A program made the translations under genes and the position numbers. From contig NZ_BJMN01000038.1 of assembly GCF_006539185.1 (NCBI RefSeq), forward strand, positions 42,125-106,124: DNA of 64,000 nt, read 5' to 3'. The first letter of the stretch is position 1, and each line of letters begins with the position of its first letter. The notes beneath the pieces were generated by a model. It saw only the letters and a program-made list of their open reading frames with translations, was not told where the DNA came from and searched no databases. Shown piece after piece: positions 8,064 to 16,469 of the stretch. Source of the stretch: Streptomyces gardneri (lineage in GTDB: Bacteria > Actinomycetota > Actinomycetes > Streptomycetales > Streptomycetaceae).

Positions 8064-8936
8064 ATGTCCGCCTTCGCCCTGCGCGCCCGCACCGTCACCG
8101 TCGACGGGCTCGACGTCTTCTACCGGGAGGCCGGCGACCCGGCCAACCCCACGCTCCTGCTGCTGCACGGCTTCCCGTCCAGCTCGCACATGTACCGCGG
8201 GCTCATGGCCGAGCTGGCCGACTCGTACCACCTCATCGCCCCGGACCACATCGGCTTCGGCGCCTCCGCGGCCCCGGCCGTCGAGGACTTCGCGTACGGC
8301 TTCGAGAAGCTCACCGAGATCACCCTCGGGCTCCTCGACCGGCTGGGCGTGGAGCGGTTCGCCCTCTACATCCAGGACTACGGGGCGCCCATCGGCCTGC
8401 GGATCGCCTCCCGGAACCCCGAGCGGGTCACCGCGATCGTCAGCCAGAGCGGAAACGCCTACCTGGAGGGCTTCACGCCCTTCTGGGACGTGCTCTTCGC
8501 CCACGCCGAGGACCGCGCGGCGAACGAGGCCGGAGTGCGGGAGCTGCTCACCGCCGAGGCCACCCGCTGGCAGTACACCCACGGGGTGCCCGCGGACCGG
8601 CTCGACCGGATCGCCCCGGAGACCTGGACCCTGGACCAGGCCGGCCTGGACCGGCCCGGCAACAAGGAGATCCAGCTCCAGCTCTTCTGGGACTACCAGT
8701 TCAACCTCGACGGCTACCCGGCCTTCCAGGAGTACTTCCGCACCCACCGGCCGCCGCTCCTCGCGGCCTGGGGGCGCGGCGACGAGATCTTCGGACCCGC
8801 GGGCGCCGAGGCCTTCGCGCGGGACCTGCCGGACGCCGAGATCCACCTCCTGGACGCCGGGCACTTCGCCCTGGAGACCCACGGGGAGGAGATCGCCGCG
8901 CTCGTCCGCGACTTCCTCGGCCGGCACGTGAAGTGA
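8064..8936 (+). CDS. Alpha/beta-fold hydrolase with Asp nucleophile (haloalkane dehalogenase / epoxide hydrolase type)
   Basis: A 290-residue cytoplasmic hydrolase. The oxyanion motif HGFPSS is near residue 36. The nucleophile elbow reads IQDYGAPIG, with Asp in place of the Ser of esterases, as in haloalkane dehalogenases and epoxide hydrolases. The acid is probably the Asp in WGRGDEIFG and the catalytic His lies in AGHFALE. ATG 8064 follows GGGGAA. A divergent TetR gene and two operator dyads upstream suggest induction by a small molecule, perhaps its substrate, fitting a detoxification role. Substrate unknown. Confidence 0.85.
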   Translation: MSAFALRARTVTVDGLDVFYREAGDPANPTLLLLHGFPSSSHMYRGLMAELADSYHLIAPDHIGFGASAAPAVEDFAYGFEKLTEITLGLLDRLGVERFALYIQDYGAPIGLRIASRNPERVTAIVSQSGNAYLEGFTPFWDVLFAHAEDRAANEAGVRELLTAEATRWQYTHGVPADRLDRIAPETWTLDQAGLDRPGNKEIQLQLFWDYQFNLDGYPAFQEYFRTHRPPLLAAWGRGDEIFGPAGAEAFARDLPDAEIHLLDAGHFALETHGEEIAALVRDFLGRHVK

Positions 8937-8950
8937 CGTAGGGTCGCGGG

Positions 8951-9280
8951 GTGCGTGATACGAGTGAACTGACCGCGGCCGTCGAGCGCTTCGCCGACCG
9001 GCTGCGGGCCGCCCCGCAGAGCCGCCTCCAGCGCGGAGCGGCGGCCGAGGGGCTGGCGCTCGCCCGGGAGCTCGCGGTGCGCGCCCAGCGCGCCGAGAAC
9101 CCGGAGCGGGAGCCGCTGACGATGCCGGACGCGGGGGTCTTCACCGTCGCCGACCAGCTCGTCGTCGCCGGGAACGACCTGGCGGAGATCCTGCGAACGG
9201 CCCCGGCCGCTTCCCGCGAGGGGGAGCTGGACGAGGCCGTGAGGCTGGTACGGGAGGCCGGGGAGCGTTCGGGGCTCTAG
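8951..9280 (+). CDS. Hypothetical protein, about 109 aa
   Basis: A short, helix-rich, charged protein with no motif I recognise. It starts at GTG 8951, 14 bp after the hydrolase stop, so it may be co-transcribed with it. Coding bias (G/C third positions) is good throughout and no better frame overlaps. The sequence contains an LRAAPQSRLQRG segment and a hydrophobic FTVADQLVVAGNDL patch. No signal peptide or transmembrane helix is seen. Function unknown. Confidence 0.65.
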   Translation: MRDTSELTAAVERFADRLRAAPQSRLQRGAAAEGLALARELAVRAQRAENPEREPLTMPDAGVFTVADQLVVAGNDLAEILRTAPAASREGELDEAVRLVREAGERSGL

Positions 9281-9350
9281 ACCCGGTCCGGCGCGCGACC
9301 ACCGGGGCGCCGGGAGGGTGTCCTGCGGGGCCCTATGGGGCCTGTGGGGG

Positions 9351-10187
9351 CTACAGCGAGGCGATGACGCGGTCGGCCAGGATGTAGACGTTCTCCTCGT
9401 CCGTGTCGCCGTACGAGAAGGTGAGCGCGAAGGCGCCCGAGACGCCCGAGCCGCCGAGCAGCACGGGGGAGCGGCCGGAGCGCAGGGCCTCGGCGAGGCG
9501 CTCCGCGGTCTCGCGGTGCCCGGGGGTCATACAGAGCGTCGTGCCGTCCGCGAAGACGTACACGTCCAGGGTGCCCAGCGGGCCGGGGCGCACGTCGGTC
9601 AGTGCCGTACGGGTGTCCGCGAGCTCTTCGAGGCGGGCCACCGTCCGCTCGTGGTCGGTGACGACCGGGGTCTGCACCGGCACGAAGTCGGGGTGCGAGG
9701 GGTGGCGGCGGCGGGCCGCGGCCAGCTCCGCGGAGTCCTCGGGGAACTCGTCCAGCGGGTCGGCGAGGTCGGCGACGCCGTCGAGCGCGGCGGCCTCGGC
9801 CTCCATGGCCTCCAGGGCCATCGCCTCCAGGCCGGCGAAGTCGGCCTGGCGCGGGACGAAGAAGGTGCCGTCCTCGGCCGGGCCGCCGAGCCCGCCGAGC
9901 AGGGACGGGGCGTCCGCCGCGTCACGGGCCTCCTGGGCGGCCCAGAAGGCACGGGCCTCCGCGAGCTCGCGCTCGCGCTCCTCGGCCAGCGCCTCGGCGA
10001 CCGCGGCCCGTATCTCCGCGGCGGGCGTGGCGCGCGCCGCGGGGACCGTGACGCCGCGGGCGGCCGCCAGCTCGGTGCGGAGGCCGGTGACCTCCTTGCG
10101 GAGACCGTGGACGGCGTGCAGGGCAGCAGCGCCCACGGCCGTGGCAGCGGCCGTGGTCAGCAGCAGGGCAAGAGACATGGCGCTCAC
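9351..10187 (-). CDS. Hypothetical membrane-anchored protein
   Basis: A 278-residue protein with an N-terminal hydrophobic segment (about residues 5-25, SLALLLTTAAATAVGAAALH), then a helical, Ala/Glu-rich middle likely to be coiled coil (about 28-90). A C-terminal globular region around 190-278 contains TLDVYVFADGTTLCMTPG. The start may instead be the second Met, three codons in. No enzymatic motif is visible. It stands alone between a convergent gene on one side and a 225-bp spacer before the thiolase gene on the other, in which I see nothing specific. Function unknown. Confidence 0.7.
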   Translation of the reverse strand: MSAMSLALLLTTAAATAVGAAALHAVHGLRKEVTGLRTELAAARGVTVPAARATPAAEIRAAVAEALAEERERELAEARAFWAAQEARDAADAPSLLGGLGGPAEDGTFFVPRQADFAGLEAMALEAMEAEAAALDGVADLADPLDEFPEDSAELAAARRRHPSHPDFVPVQTPVVTDHERTVARLEELADTRTALTDVRPGPLGTLDVYVFADGTTLCMTPGHRETAERLAEALRSGRSPVLLGGSGVSGAFALTFSYGDTDEENVYILADRVIASL

Positions 10188-10412
10188 TGACGTACTCCCG
10201 ATTCCGAGTCGATCCCCCGACTTCCTACATCAGCTTGTCCTGGGGTGGTGCTCGCTGTCAGTGCATTACGTCACGAATTGGACAGGTATTTCTGCCAGGC
10301 GTTTAGTCCCGAAACGGCTCTGACCTGGGAAAACGAACTCCCCCGGGACGTAGGTCACATCCTGGGGGAGATTCGGTCACGGCTCGGACGCGGCGGGGTT
10401 AGCCCCGGGTCG

Positions 10413-11633
10413 TCAGGACAGGCGCTCGATCACCATCGCCATGCCCTGGCCACCGCCGACGCACATGGTCTCCAGGCCGAACTGCTTGTCGTGGAACTGC
10501 AGGCTGTTGATGAGCGTGCCGGTGATCCGGGCGCCCGTCATGCCGAAGGGGTGGCCGACGGCGATGGCGCCACCGTTGACGTTCACCTTGTCCAGGTCCA
10601 GGCCGAGCTCCTGGTAGGACGGGATGACCTGGGCGGCGAAGGCCTCGTTGAGCTCCGCCAGGTCGATGTCGCCGATGGTCAGGCCGGCGCGCTTGAGGGC
10701 CTGCTTCGAGGCCTCGACCGGGCCGAGGCCCATGATCTCGGGGGAGAGGCCGGAGACGCCGGTGGAGACGATGCGGGCGAGCGGGGTCAGGCCGAGCTCG
10801 CGGGCCTTCGTGTCCGACATGATGACGAGCGCCGCGGCGCCGTCGTTCAGCGGGCAGCAGTTGGCGGCGGTGACCAGGCCGTCGGGGCGGAAGACCGGCT
10901 TGAGGCCCTGCACGCCCTCCAGGGTGACGCCGGCGCGCGGGCCGTCGTCCGTGGAGACGACGGTGCCGTCCGGCAGCGTCACCGGGGTGATCTCGCGCTC
11001 CCAGAAGCCGTTCTTGATGGCCTGCTCGGCGAGGTTCTGCGACCGCACGCCGAACTCGTCCATCTCCTGGCGGCTGATGCCCTTCAGGCGGGCCAGGTTC
11101 TCGGCGGTCTGGCCCATCGCGATGTACGCGTCCGGGACGATGCCGTCCTCGCGCGGGTCGTGCCACGTGGAGCCCTCGGAGGCGGCGACCTCGGCCGTGC
11201 GGGCCTCGGCCTCGGCGAAGAACGGGTTGTGGGTGTCGGGCAGCGAGTCCGAGTTGCCGCGGACGAAGCTGGACACCATCTCGACACCGGCCGAGATGAA
11301 GACGTCGCCCTCGCCCGCCTTGATCGCGTGCAGCGCCATGCGGGAGGTCTGCAGCGAGGAGGAGCAGTAGCGGGTGATCGTGCAGCCCGGCAGGTGGTCC
11401 ATGCCCATCCGCACGGACACGATCCGGCCCAGGTTGTTGCCCTGCTCGCCGCCGGGCAGACCGCAGCCCAGCATCAGGTCGTCGATGTCGCGCGGGTCCA
11501 GCTCCGGCACCTTCGCCAGGGCGGCCTGGACGATGGTCGCGGTGAGGTCGTCCGCCCGCAGGTCCTTGAGGGAGCCCTTGAAGGCCCGGCCGATGGGCGA
11601 GCGGGCGGTCGAGACGATCACGGCTTCGGGCAT
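10413..11633 (-). CDS. Acetyl-CoA C-acetyltransferase (thiolase)
   Basis: A 406-residue thiolase that interconverts acetyl-CoA and acetoacetyl-CoA or performs the thiolytic step of beta-oxidation. All catalytic elements are present: the acylated Cys90 in TRYCSSSLQ, the GHPFGMTGAR block with the active-site His near 365, and the C-terminal Cys in MCVGGGQG near 395. ATG 11633 is chosen over the overlapping GTG 11636 because GGAG is 6 nt upstream of the ATG. A 16-bp dyad about 100 bp upstream suggests control by a TetR-type fatty-acid regulator. Biosynthetic versus degradative role is not resolved. Confidence 0.93.
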   Translation of the reverse strand: MPEAVIVSTARSPIGRAFKGSLKDLRADDLTATIVQAALAKVPELDPRDIDDLMLGCGLPGGEQGNNLGRIVSVRMGMDHLPGCTITRYCSSSLQTSRMALHAIKAGEGDVFISAGVEMVSSFVRGNSDSLPDTHNPFFAEAEARTAEVAASEGSTWHDPREDGIVPDAYIAMGQTAENLARLKGISRQEMDEFGVRSQNLAEQAIKNGFWEREITPVTLPDGTVVSTDDGPRAGVTLEGVQGLKPVFRPDGLVTAANCCPLNDGAAALVIMSDTKARELGLTPLARIVSTGVSGLSPEIMGLGPVEASKQALKRAGLTIGDIDLAELNEAFAAQVIPSYQELGLDLDKVNVNGGAIAVGHPFGMTGARITGTLINSLQFHDKQFGLETMCVGGGQGMAMVIERLS

Positions 11634-11733
11634 CACGGCTCCATGAGGGTGCGGAGGGGGCGGACTGAAAGGGAAGTTACCCGTACGTACCGCACGGGGT
11701 CACCGGCCCGGGCATGTGATGCGGACCTCTTTT

Positions 11734-11749
11734 CTAAGCGTACGCTCAG
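11734..11749. promoter_or_regulatory. Operator-like palindrome upstream of thiolase gene
   Basis: CTAAGCGTACGCTCAG: a 16-bp dyad with a perfect AGCGTACGCT core and a single mismatched pair. It overlaps the stop codon of the upstream SGNH gene and lies about 100 bp ahead of the thiolase start. The form suits a TetR-family binding site; the regulator is not encoded nearby. Confidence 0.55.
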
Positions 11750-12876
11750 TTGGTGGGAGGCGCTGCTGTCGCGGTGGTCCCGGTCGGCCCCTCGGCGCTC
11801 CTCGCGGCGGCCCCTTCGGCCGTGACGCCGGCCGCTCCTTCGGCCGTACCCACGGCCGTCCCTTCCGCCGTCCCCTCGGCCTCGTCCTCCGCCGTCCCTT
11901 CCGGCCCGCCTCCGGTGGGCAGGGGTAGCCGCCTCCGCCGCCGGTGCTTCAGCAGGGCCCACGGCGCCCGTGCGCCCGTGACCTCGGTGCCGGCCTCCTT
12001 CGCCGCCTCGGCCGCCGCCTTCGCCACCGGCAGGATGTTCTCCCGGCGCGCCGGCTCCAGCCGGTCGGTTTCCGGCCAGGCGCCGAGCGACACGCACAGC
12101 GTCGGCAGCACCGCCATCGCCGCCGTCGCGTACCCCTCCGCCGACGGGTGGAAGTTGTCCACCCCGAACATCTCGCGCGGGTTCGCCGCGAACTCCGGGC
12201 CGAGCAGATCGCCCAGCGACACCGTCCGCCCGCCCTGCTCCACCACCACGATCGTCTGCGCCGCCGCCAGCTGCCGCGAGGCCCGCCGGGCCAGCCAGCG
12301 CAGCGGCTGGTAGACCGGCTCGATCGTCCCCAGGTCCGGACAGGTCCCGACGACCACCTCCGCGCCCGCCGTCCGCAGCCGCCGCACCGCCGCCGCCAGG
12401 TGCCGCACCGACTCCGTCGGCGGCATCCGGTGCGTCACGTCGTTCGCCCCGATCATGATCACGCACACGTCGGGCGCCATCGGCTGGGAGAGGAGCAGCG
12501 ACACCTGACGCTCCAGGTCGTCCGAGCGCGCCCCCGACAGCGCCACGTTCCGCAGGACCACCGGCCGCTCCGCGACCGCCGCGAGCCCCGAGGCGAGCAG
12601 CGCGCCCGGCGTCTGCCCCGTGCGGCGCACGCCCTGGCCCGCCGCCGTGGAATCACCCAGAAGGGCCAGCCGCAGGGGCTCCTCCGTACCGAAGGCCCGG
12701 CCGTACAGGCCGTCCGCCACCGGCGGCAGGGGCGCCGTCCCGTTCCCCACGGACCGCTTCGCCAGCTGCATCTCGGTCAGCAGAAGTCCGACCGCCGCCA
12801 CACCGAGGAGACCGATGCTCCCGCCGCCGTACGCCGCACCCGCCGCGATCCGCCGTGCCACCCTCGCCCTCGACAT
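11746..12876 (-). CDS. SGNH/GDSL-family hydrolase with membrane anchor and repetitive tail
   Basis: A 376-residue exported or membrane-tethered esterase/lipase-type enzyme. A hydrophobic segment spans about residues 18-34. The SGNH blocks follow in order: GDSTAAG with nucleophile Ser76, a Gly in the LSGARSDD region, GANDVTH with Asn, and DNFHPS with the Asp/His pair. After about residue 290 the protein turns into a low-complexity Glu-Gly-Thr-Ala tail with repeated EGTA/VGTAEG units. ATG 12876 (MSRARVARR) fits the signal anchor best; an open frame extends to 12915. It is divergent from the CBS gene. Confidence 0.82.
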   Translation of the reverse strand: MSRARVARRIAAGAAYGGGSIGLLGVAAVGLLLTEMQLAKRSVGNGTAPLPPVADGLYGRAFGTEEPLRLALLGDSTAAGQGVRRTGQTPGALLASGLAAVAERPVVLRNVALSGARSDDLERQVSLLLSQPMAPDVCVIMIGANDVTHRMPPTESVRHLAAAVRRLRTAGAEVVVGTCPDLGTIEPVYQPLRWLARRASRQLAAAQTIVVVEQGGRTVSLGDLLGPEFAANPREMFGVDNFHPSAEGYATAAMAVLPTLCVSLGAWPETDRLEPARRENILPVAKAAAEAAKEAGTEVTGARAPWALLKHRRRRRLPLPTGGGPEGTAEDEAEGTAEGTAVGTAEGAAGVTAEGAAARSAEGPTGTTATAAPPTN

Positions 12877-12998
12877 GGGGGCCGTCACCTCCTCCGGGTC
12901 GCAGAGACCCTTCAAGCCGTTCAGGGTCTAACTGCCCCGTAACCCGCTCCGACTACGCATACGCTGGCCACACCATTACGGAGACCCCGGAGATTACG

Positions 12999-14387
12999 GT
13001 GCAATTCCACGACTCGATGATCAGCCTCGTCGGCAACACCCCGCTGGTGAAGCTCAACAACGTCACAGCGGGCATCCAGGCGACCGTCCTGGCCAAGGTC
13101 GAGTACTTCAACCCCGGAGGCTCGGTCAAGGACCGGATCGCCGTGCGGATGATCGAGGCGGCCGAGCAGAGCGGAGAGCTCAAGCCCGGCGGCACCATCG
13201 TCGAGCCCACGTCCGGCAACACCGGCGTCGGCCTCGCGATCGTGGCCCAGCAGAAGGGCTACAAGTGCATCTTCGTCTGCCCTGACAAGGTGTCCCTCGA
13301 CAAGATCAACGTCCTGCGGGCGTACGGCGCCGACGTCGTCGTCTGCCCCACCGCCGTGGATCCCGAGCACCCCGACTCGTACTACAACGTCTCGGACCGG
13401 CTCGTCCGCGAGACCCCCGGTGCCTGGAAGCCCGACCAGTACTCCAACCCGAACAACCCGCGCTCCCACTACGAGACCACCGGTCCCGAGCTCTGGGAGC
13501 AGACGGACGGGAAGATCACCCACTTCGTGGCGGGTGTCGGCACCGGCGGCACCATCTCCGGCACCGGCAACTACCTCAAGGAGGTCAGCGGCGGCTCCGT
13601 GAAGGTCATCGGCGCCGACCCCGAGGGCTCCGTCTACTCGGGCGGCTCCGGCCGGCCGTACCTGGTCGAGGGCGTCGGCGAGGACTTCTGGCCGACCGCG
13701 TACGACCGGAACGTCACGGACCGGATCGTCGCCGTGTCCGACAAGGACTCGTTCCAGATGACCCGCCGCCTCGCCAAGGAGGAGGGCCTGCTCGTCGGCG
13801 GCTCCTGCGGCATGGCCGTCGTGGCCGCCCTGGAGGTCGCCCGGGAGCTCGGCCCGGACGACGTCGTCGTCGTGCTGCTGCCGGACTCCGGCCGCGGGTA
13901 CATGTCGAAGATCTTCAGCGACGAGTGGATGGCGGGACACGGCTTCCTGGAGGACACCTCCTCCGCCACCGTCGCCGACGTCCTGCGCCACAAGGAGGGC
14001 GTCCTGCCCTCCCTCGTCCACATGCACCCGGACGAGACGGTCGGCCAGGCCATCGAGGTGCTGCGCGAGTACGGCGTCTCCCAGATGCCCATCGTCAAGC
14101 CCGGCGCCGGTCACCCCGACGTCATGGCCGCCGAGGTCGTCGGCTCGGTCGTCGAGCGCGAGCTCCTCGACGCGCTCTTCACGAAGCGCGCCTCCCTGGA
14201 GGACCCGCTGGAGCGCCACATGAGCGCGCCGCTGCCGCAGGTCGGCTCCGGCGAGCCCGTCGCCGACCTGATGACCGTCCTCGGCGAGTCCTCCGACGCG
14301 GCGATCGTCCTCGTCGAGGGCAAGCCGACCGGCGTCGTCAGCCGCCAGGACCTGCTGGCCTTCCTGGCCAACGGCGGCTCGAAGTAG
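12999..14387 (+). CDS. Cystathionine beta-synthase with two CBS domains
   Basis: A 462-residue PLP enzyme that condenses serine with homocysteine in transsulfuration. The N-terminal fold-type II domain shows the PLP lysine (K44 in NPGGSVKDR), the substrate loop PTSGNTG and the phosphate loop GTGGTISGTG. From about residue 325 two CBS (Bateman) modules follow, DETVGQAIEVLREYGVSQMP and a second one ending VVSRQDLLAFL, which in relatives bind adenosyl ligands or control activity. GTG 12999 has GGAG 6 nt upstream. The full two-domain form supports CBS over the shorter cysteine synthase. Confidence 0.93.
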   Translation: MQFHDSMISLVGNTPLVKLNNVTAGIQATVLAKVEYFNPGGSVKDRIAVRMIEAAEQSGELKPGGTIVEPTSGNTGVGLAIVAQQKGYKCIFVCPDKVSLDKINVLRAYGADVVVCPTAVDPEHPDSYYNVSDRLVRETPGAWKPDQYSNPNNPRSHYETTGPELWEQTDGKITHFVAGVGTGGTISGTGNYLKEVSGGSVKVIGADPEGSVYSGGSGRPYLVEGVGEDFWPTAYDRNVTDRIVAVSDKDSFQMTRRLAKEEGLLVGGSCGMAVVAALEVARELGPDDVVVVLLPDSGRGYMSKIFSDEWMAGHGFLEDTSSATVADVLRHKEGVLPSLVHMHPDETVGQAIEVLREYGVSQMPIVKPGAGHPDVMAAEVVGSVVERELLDALFTKRASLEDPLERHMSAPLPQVGSGEPVADLMTVLGESSDAAIVLVEGKPTGVVSRQDLLAFLANGGSK

Positions 14388-14587
14388 GACGGGGAGCGGG
14401 TGCTCCGTCGGACGTGAAACCGGTACTTCGTACAACCGGTACGAGCGTGACACGTACGCGCAGCACCCGCTTAACACGCGTCCGGCACATTGGTGCTTGT
14501 CGGCGTCAAGGACTTCCGGAGCGGCTCCCGGGCCTCCATGGACGCCGCGGACGCGGAGACCGGCCCTGACCCGGGCCCGTGTCCCTC

Positions 14588-14640
14588 GCGGGGACCGCCG
14601 TCGTCCCGCCCCCCTTCACCGGGGGTGCGGCGGTCCCCGC
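14588..14640. terminator. Long hairpin terminator
   Basis: Perfect 13-bp outer stem (GCGGGGACCGCCG at 14588-14600 with 14628-14640) and an inner C-tract/G-tract pairing, followed by CTACACCTTCCCTTTCC. Likely the end of the CBS transcript, about 200 bp after its stop. Confidence 0.7.
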
Positions 14641-14672
14641 GCTACACCTTCCCTTTCCCTCCCTCCGCCCGA

Positions 14673-14690
14673 CTGCATATCCTTATGCAG
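14673..14690. promoter_or_regulatory. Operator-like dyad before RpiR-family gene
   Basis: CTGCATA-TCCT-TATGCAG: perfect 7-bp arms around a 4-bp spacer, 34 bp ahead of the regulator's ATG. Suited to autoregulation by the RpiR-type protein, although other regulators use similar TGCATA/TATGCA boxes. Confidence 0.55.
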
Positions 14691-14723
14691 AGTCATTGGC
14701 GGGTGAATAGGTGAGGGGGCGGC

Positions 14724-15590
14724 ATGAGCGACAGCCCGGCCGGACGGCTGCAGGCGCTCTTCGAGGGGCACCGGCTGACGCCGACGCAGCGGCGGATCGC
14801 CCACTGCATGGTGCGGCGCGCCGCCGACGTGCCCTTCCTGTCCAGCGTCGAGCTCGCCGAGCTCGCCGGGGTCAGCCAGCCCTCCGTCACGCGCTTCGCC
14901 GTCGCCCTCGGCTTCGACGGGTACCCGGCGCTCCGCCGGCATCTGCGGGAGGTCGCGCCCCCGGAGCCCGGTGCGGGCAGCGGTGGCGGAGGTGAGGGTG
15001 ACGGCGGCGCCGAGGGCTGGAACGAGTACCAGCAGGCCGTGCTCGCCGAGATCGAGAACCTGCGGCACCTCGCGGGGCTGCTCGCCGATCCCAAGCCCGT
15101 CGAGCGGGCCGGCCGGCTCCTCGCCTCCTCGCGCCCGCTGCTCGTGCTCGGCCTGCGGGCCGCCTCCTCGCAGGCGCGCGGCTTCGCCTACTTCGCCGCC
15201 AAGGTGCACCCCGACGTCCGGCTCCTCGACGAGGGCGGCTCGATGCTCACGGACCGCGTCGACGCGGCCGTACGGGCCGGGGCGACGGCGCTGCTCTGCT
15301 TCGCCCTGCCCCGGCACCCGCGGGAGGTCGTGGAGGCCCTGGAGTACGCGCGGGCGGCGGGGCTCACCGTCGTGGCCGTCGCCGATTCGGCGTTCGCGCC
15401 CGTCGCCGCCCACAGCGACCTGCTGATCCCGGCCGCCGTCGGCACCGGGCTCGCCTTCGACACCGCCTGCGCGCCGATGATGCTCGGCCGGGTCCTGCTG
15501 GAGGCCATGGCGGACGAACTCCCGGACGCGCAGGCGCGCCTGGAGGAGTTCGACACGAAGGCGGCCGCGCGGGGCCTGTTCGTCGAGTAG
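14724..15590 (+). CDS. MurR/RpiR family transcriptional regulator
   Basis: A 288-residue regulator with the standard two-domain layout: an N-terminal RpiR-type helix-turn-helix (residues ~1-77; LAELAGVSQPSVTRFAVALG) and a C-terminal SIS domain (about 125-260) that in relatives binds phosphosugars. The two are joined by a Gly-rich linker at 80-100. ATG 14724 has GAGGGGGCGG upstream. The gene is monocistronic, with a dyad in its own promoter. No sugar-catabolic gene is adjacent, so the ligand and regulon are open. Confidence 0.88.
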   Translation: MSDSPAGRLQALFEGHRLTPTQRRIAHCMVRRAADVPFLSSVELAELAGVSQPSVTRFAVALGFDGYPALRRHLREVAPPEPGAGSGGGGEGDGGAEGWNEYQQAVLAEIENLRHLAGLLADPKPVERAGRLLASSRPLLVLGLRAASSQARGFAYFAAKVHPDVRLLDEGGSMLTDRVDAAVRAGATALLCFALPRHPREVVEALEYARAAGLTVVAVADSAFAPVAAHSDLLIPAAVGTGLAFDTACAPMMLGRVLLEAMADELPDAQARLEEFDTKAAARGLFVE

Positions 15591-15614
15591 AGGACGGCCC
15601 CGGGTGGCCTGGGG

Positions 15615-15986
15615 TCAGACCTGGAGCGCGGCGGCGATCTTCTTGAGCTGGTGGCGGGCCATCGCGAGGTTCGAGCGCTCCTTGTCCAGGGCCAGGTACA
15701 TGAACAGGCCGTTCGTGCCCTGAGCCCTGAGCAGCAGGATCAGGTGGTACTGGCGGCCGAGGGTGATCAGGATGTCCTCGATCTCGTCGCCGAGGCCGAG
15801 CATCTCCATCGCCCGGACCTTGGCCCGGACCACGTCGGTGTTGCCCGCCGCGGCCACGTTCAGGTCGAGCTCCTTGCCGCCGCCGATCGTGCCGAGCGCC
15901 ATGCCGCTGGTGTAGTCGACGAGGGCAGCGCCGATGGCGCCCTCGATGGAAGCCGCTTCCTTGAGAGAGGTCTCGGTGTTCGCCAT
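15615..15986 (-). CDS. Roadblock/LC7 domain protein
   Basis: A 123-residue single-domain roadblock/LC7 (MglB-like) protein. Typical elements: the hydrophobic GAIGAALVDYTSGMALG strand pair near residues 15-32 and the C-terminal LARHQLKKIA-like helix preceded by FMYLALDKERSNL. Such proteins dimerise and regulate small Ras-like GTPases. It is the last gene of a four-gene set on this strand. It is clearly paralogous to the LC7 protein at 17255-17647 (LVDYTSGMALGT against LVDWTSGLALGT). No GTPase gene is nearby. Confidence 0.88.
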   Translation of the reverse strand: MANTETSLKEAASIEGAIGAALVDYTSGMALGTIGGGKELDLNVAAAGNTDVVRAKVRAMEMLGLGDEIEDILITLGRQYHLILLLRAQGTNGLFMYLALDKERSNLAMARHQLKKIAAALQV

Positions 15987-16029
15987 GGTGTCGTACTTCC
16001 TTTTCGAGTGTGCTGTTCGGACGGTGCGA

Positions 16030-16428
16030 TCAGAGTCGGTTCAGGTCTTTGCGTTCCAGGGCGCCGTCGACGAGCTCCCCTATCCGGGTGCTGGACCTGC
16101 GGGCCTCCAGGTGGAGCCGGCCCACGTTGATCCGGGGTTCCGCGAGGAGCGTCAGGACGGCTGCGCCGCCCGCCGCGTAGGTCGCCACGTAACCGCTCTC
16201 GCCGCGGACGAGGAGCTCGCGGAAGCGGCCCTGGCCCGTGGAGTCGGTCAGCCGCTGGCCGACGCCGAGCGCCGCCGCGGTCAGCGCGGCCACGCTCTCG
16301 GCCTCGCCGTCGACGGTGTCGTGGGCGAGCACCAGGCCGTCGGCGCTGGCCGCGAGGGCTCCGGTCAGCTGGGGCAGCCGGGCCCGTAGCCGTCTGAGCT
16401 CACCGAGGACCTCTGTCTCCGCAGTCAT
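16030..16428 (-). CDS. Roadblock/LC7 domain protein, divergent
   Basis: A 132-residue protein of the roadblock/LC7 fold: an N-terminal helix rich in Leu/Arg (LGELRRLRARLPQL), then the ASADGLVLAHDT strand and SGYVATYAAGGAAVLTLLAE. ATG 16428 has GAGGAG 7-8 nt upstream. This form resembles the CvnB-type subunit of Streptomyces conservons more than the other two LC7 proteins here. It lies 42 bp downstream of the DUF4388 gene and 43 bp upstream of the third LC7 gene, so all are probably one transcript. Confidence 0.83.
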   Translation of the reverse strand: MTAETEVLGELRRLRARLPQLTGALAASADGLVLAHDTVDGEAESVAALTAAALGVGQRLTDSTGQGRFRELLVRGESGYVATYAAGGAAVLTLLAEPRINVGRLHLEARRSSTRIGELVDGALERKDLNRL

Positions 16429-16469
16429 GAGCTGTCTCCTCTCGGCGCGCAGGCGCAGGGCACGTCTCA

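Larger units (their letters stand above)
14388..14723. other. Intergenic region between CBS and RpiR genes
   Basis: 336 bp without a credible gene. It contains a direct repeat of CCGGTAC near 14420-14445, a strong hairpin at 14588-14640, a pyrimidine-rich stretch and an operator-like dyad at 14673-14690. Confidence 0.7.

Noticed and set aside
12921..14477. A 518-codon open frame antisense to the CBS gene
   Set aside because: Shadow of cystathionine beta-synthase, whose PLP and CBS motifs are unmistakable on the other strand.
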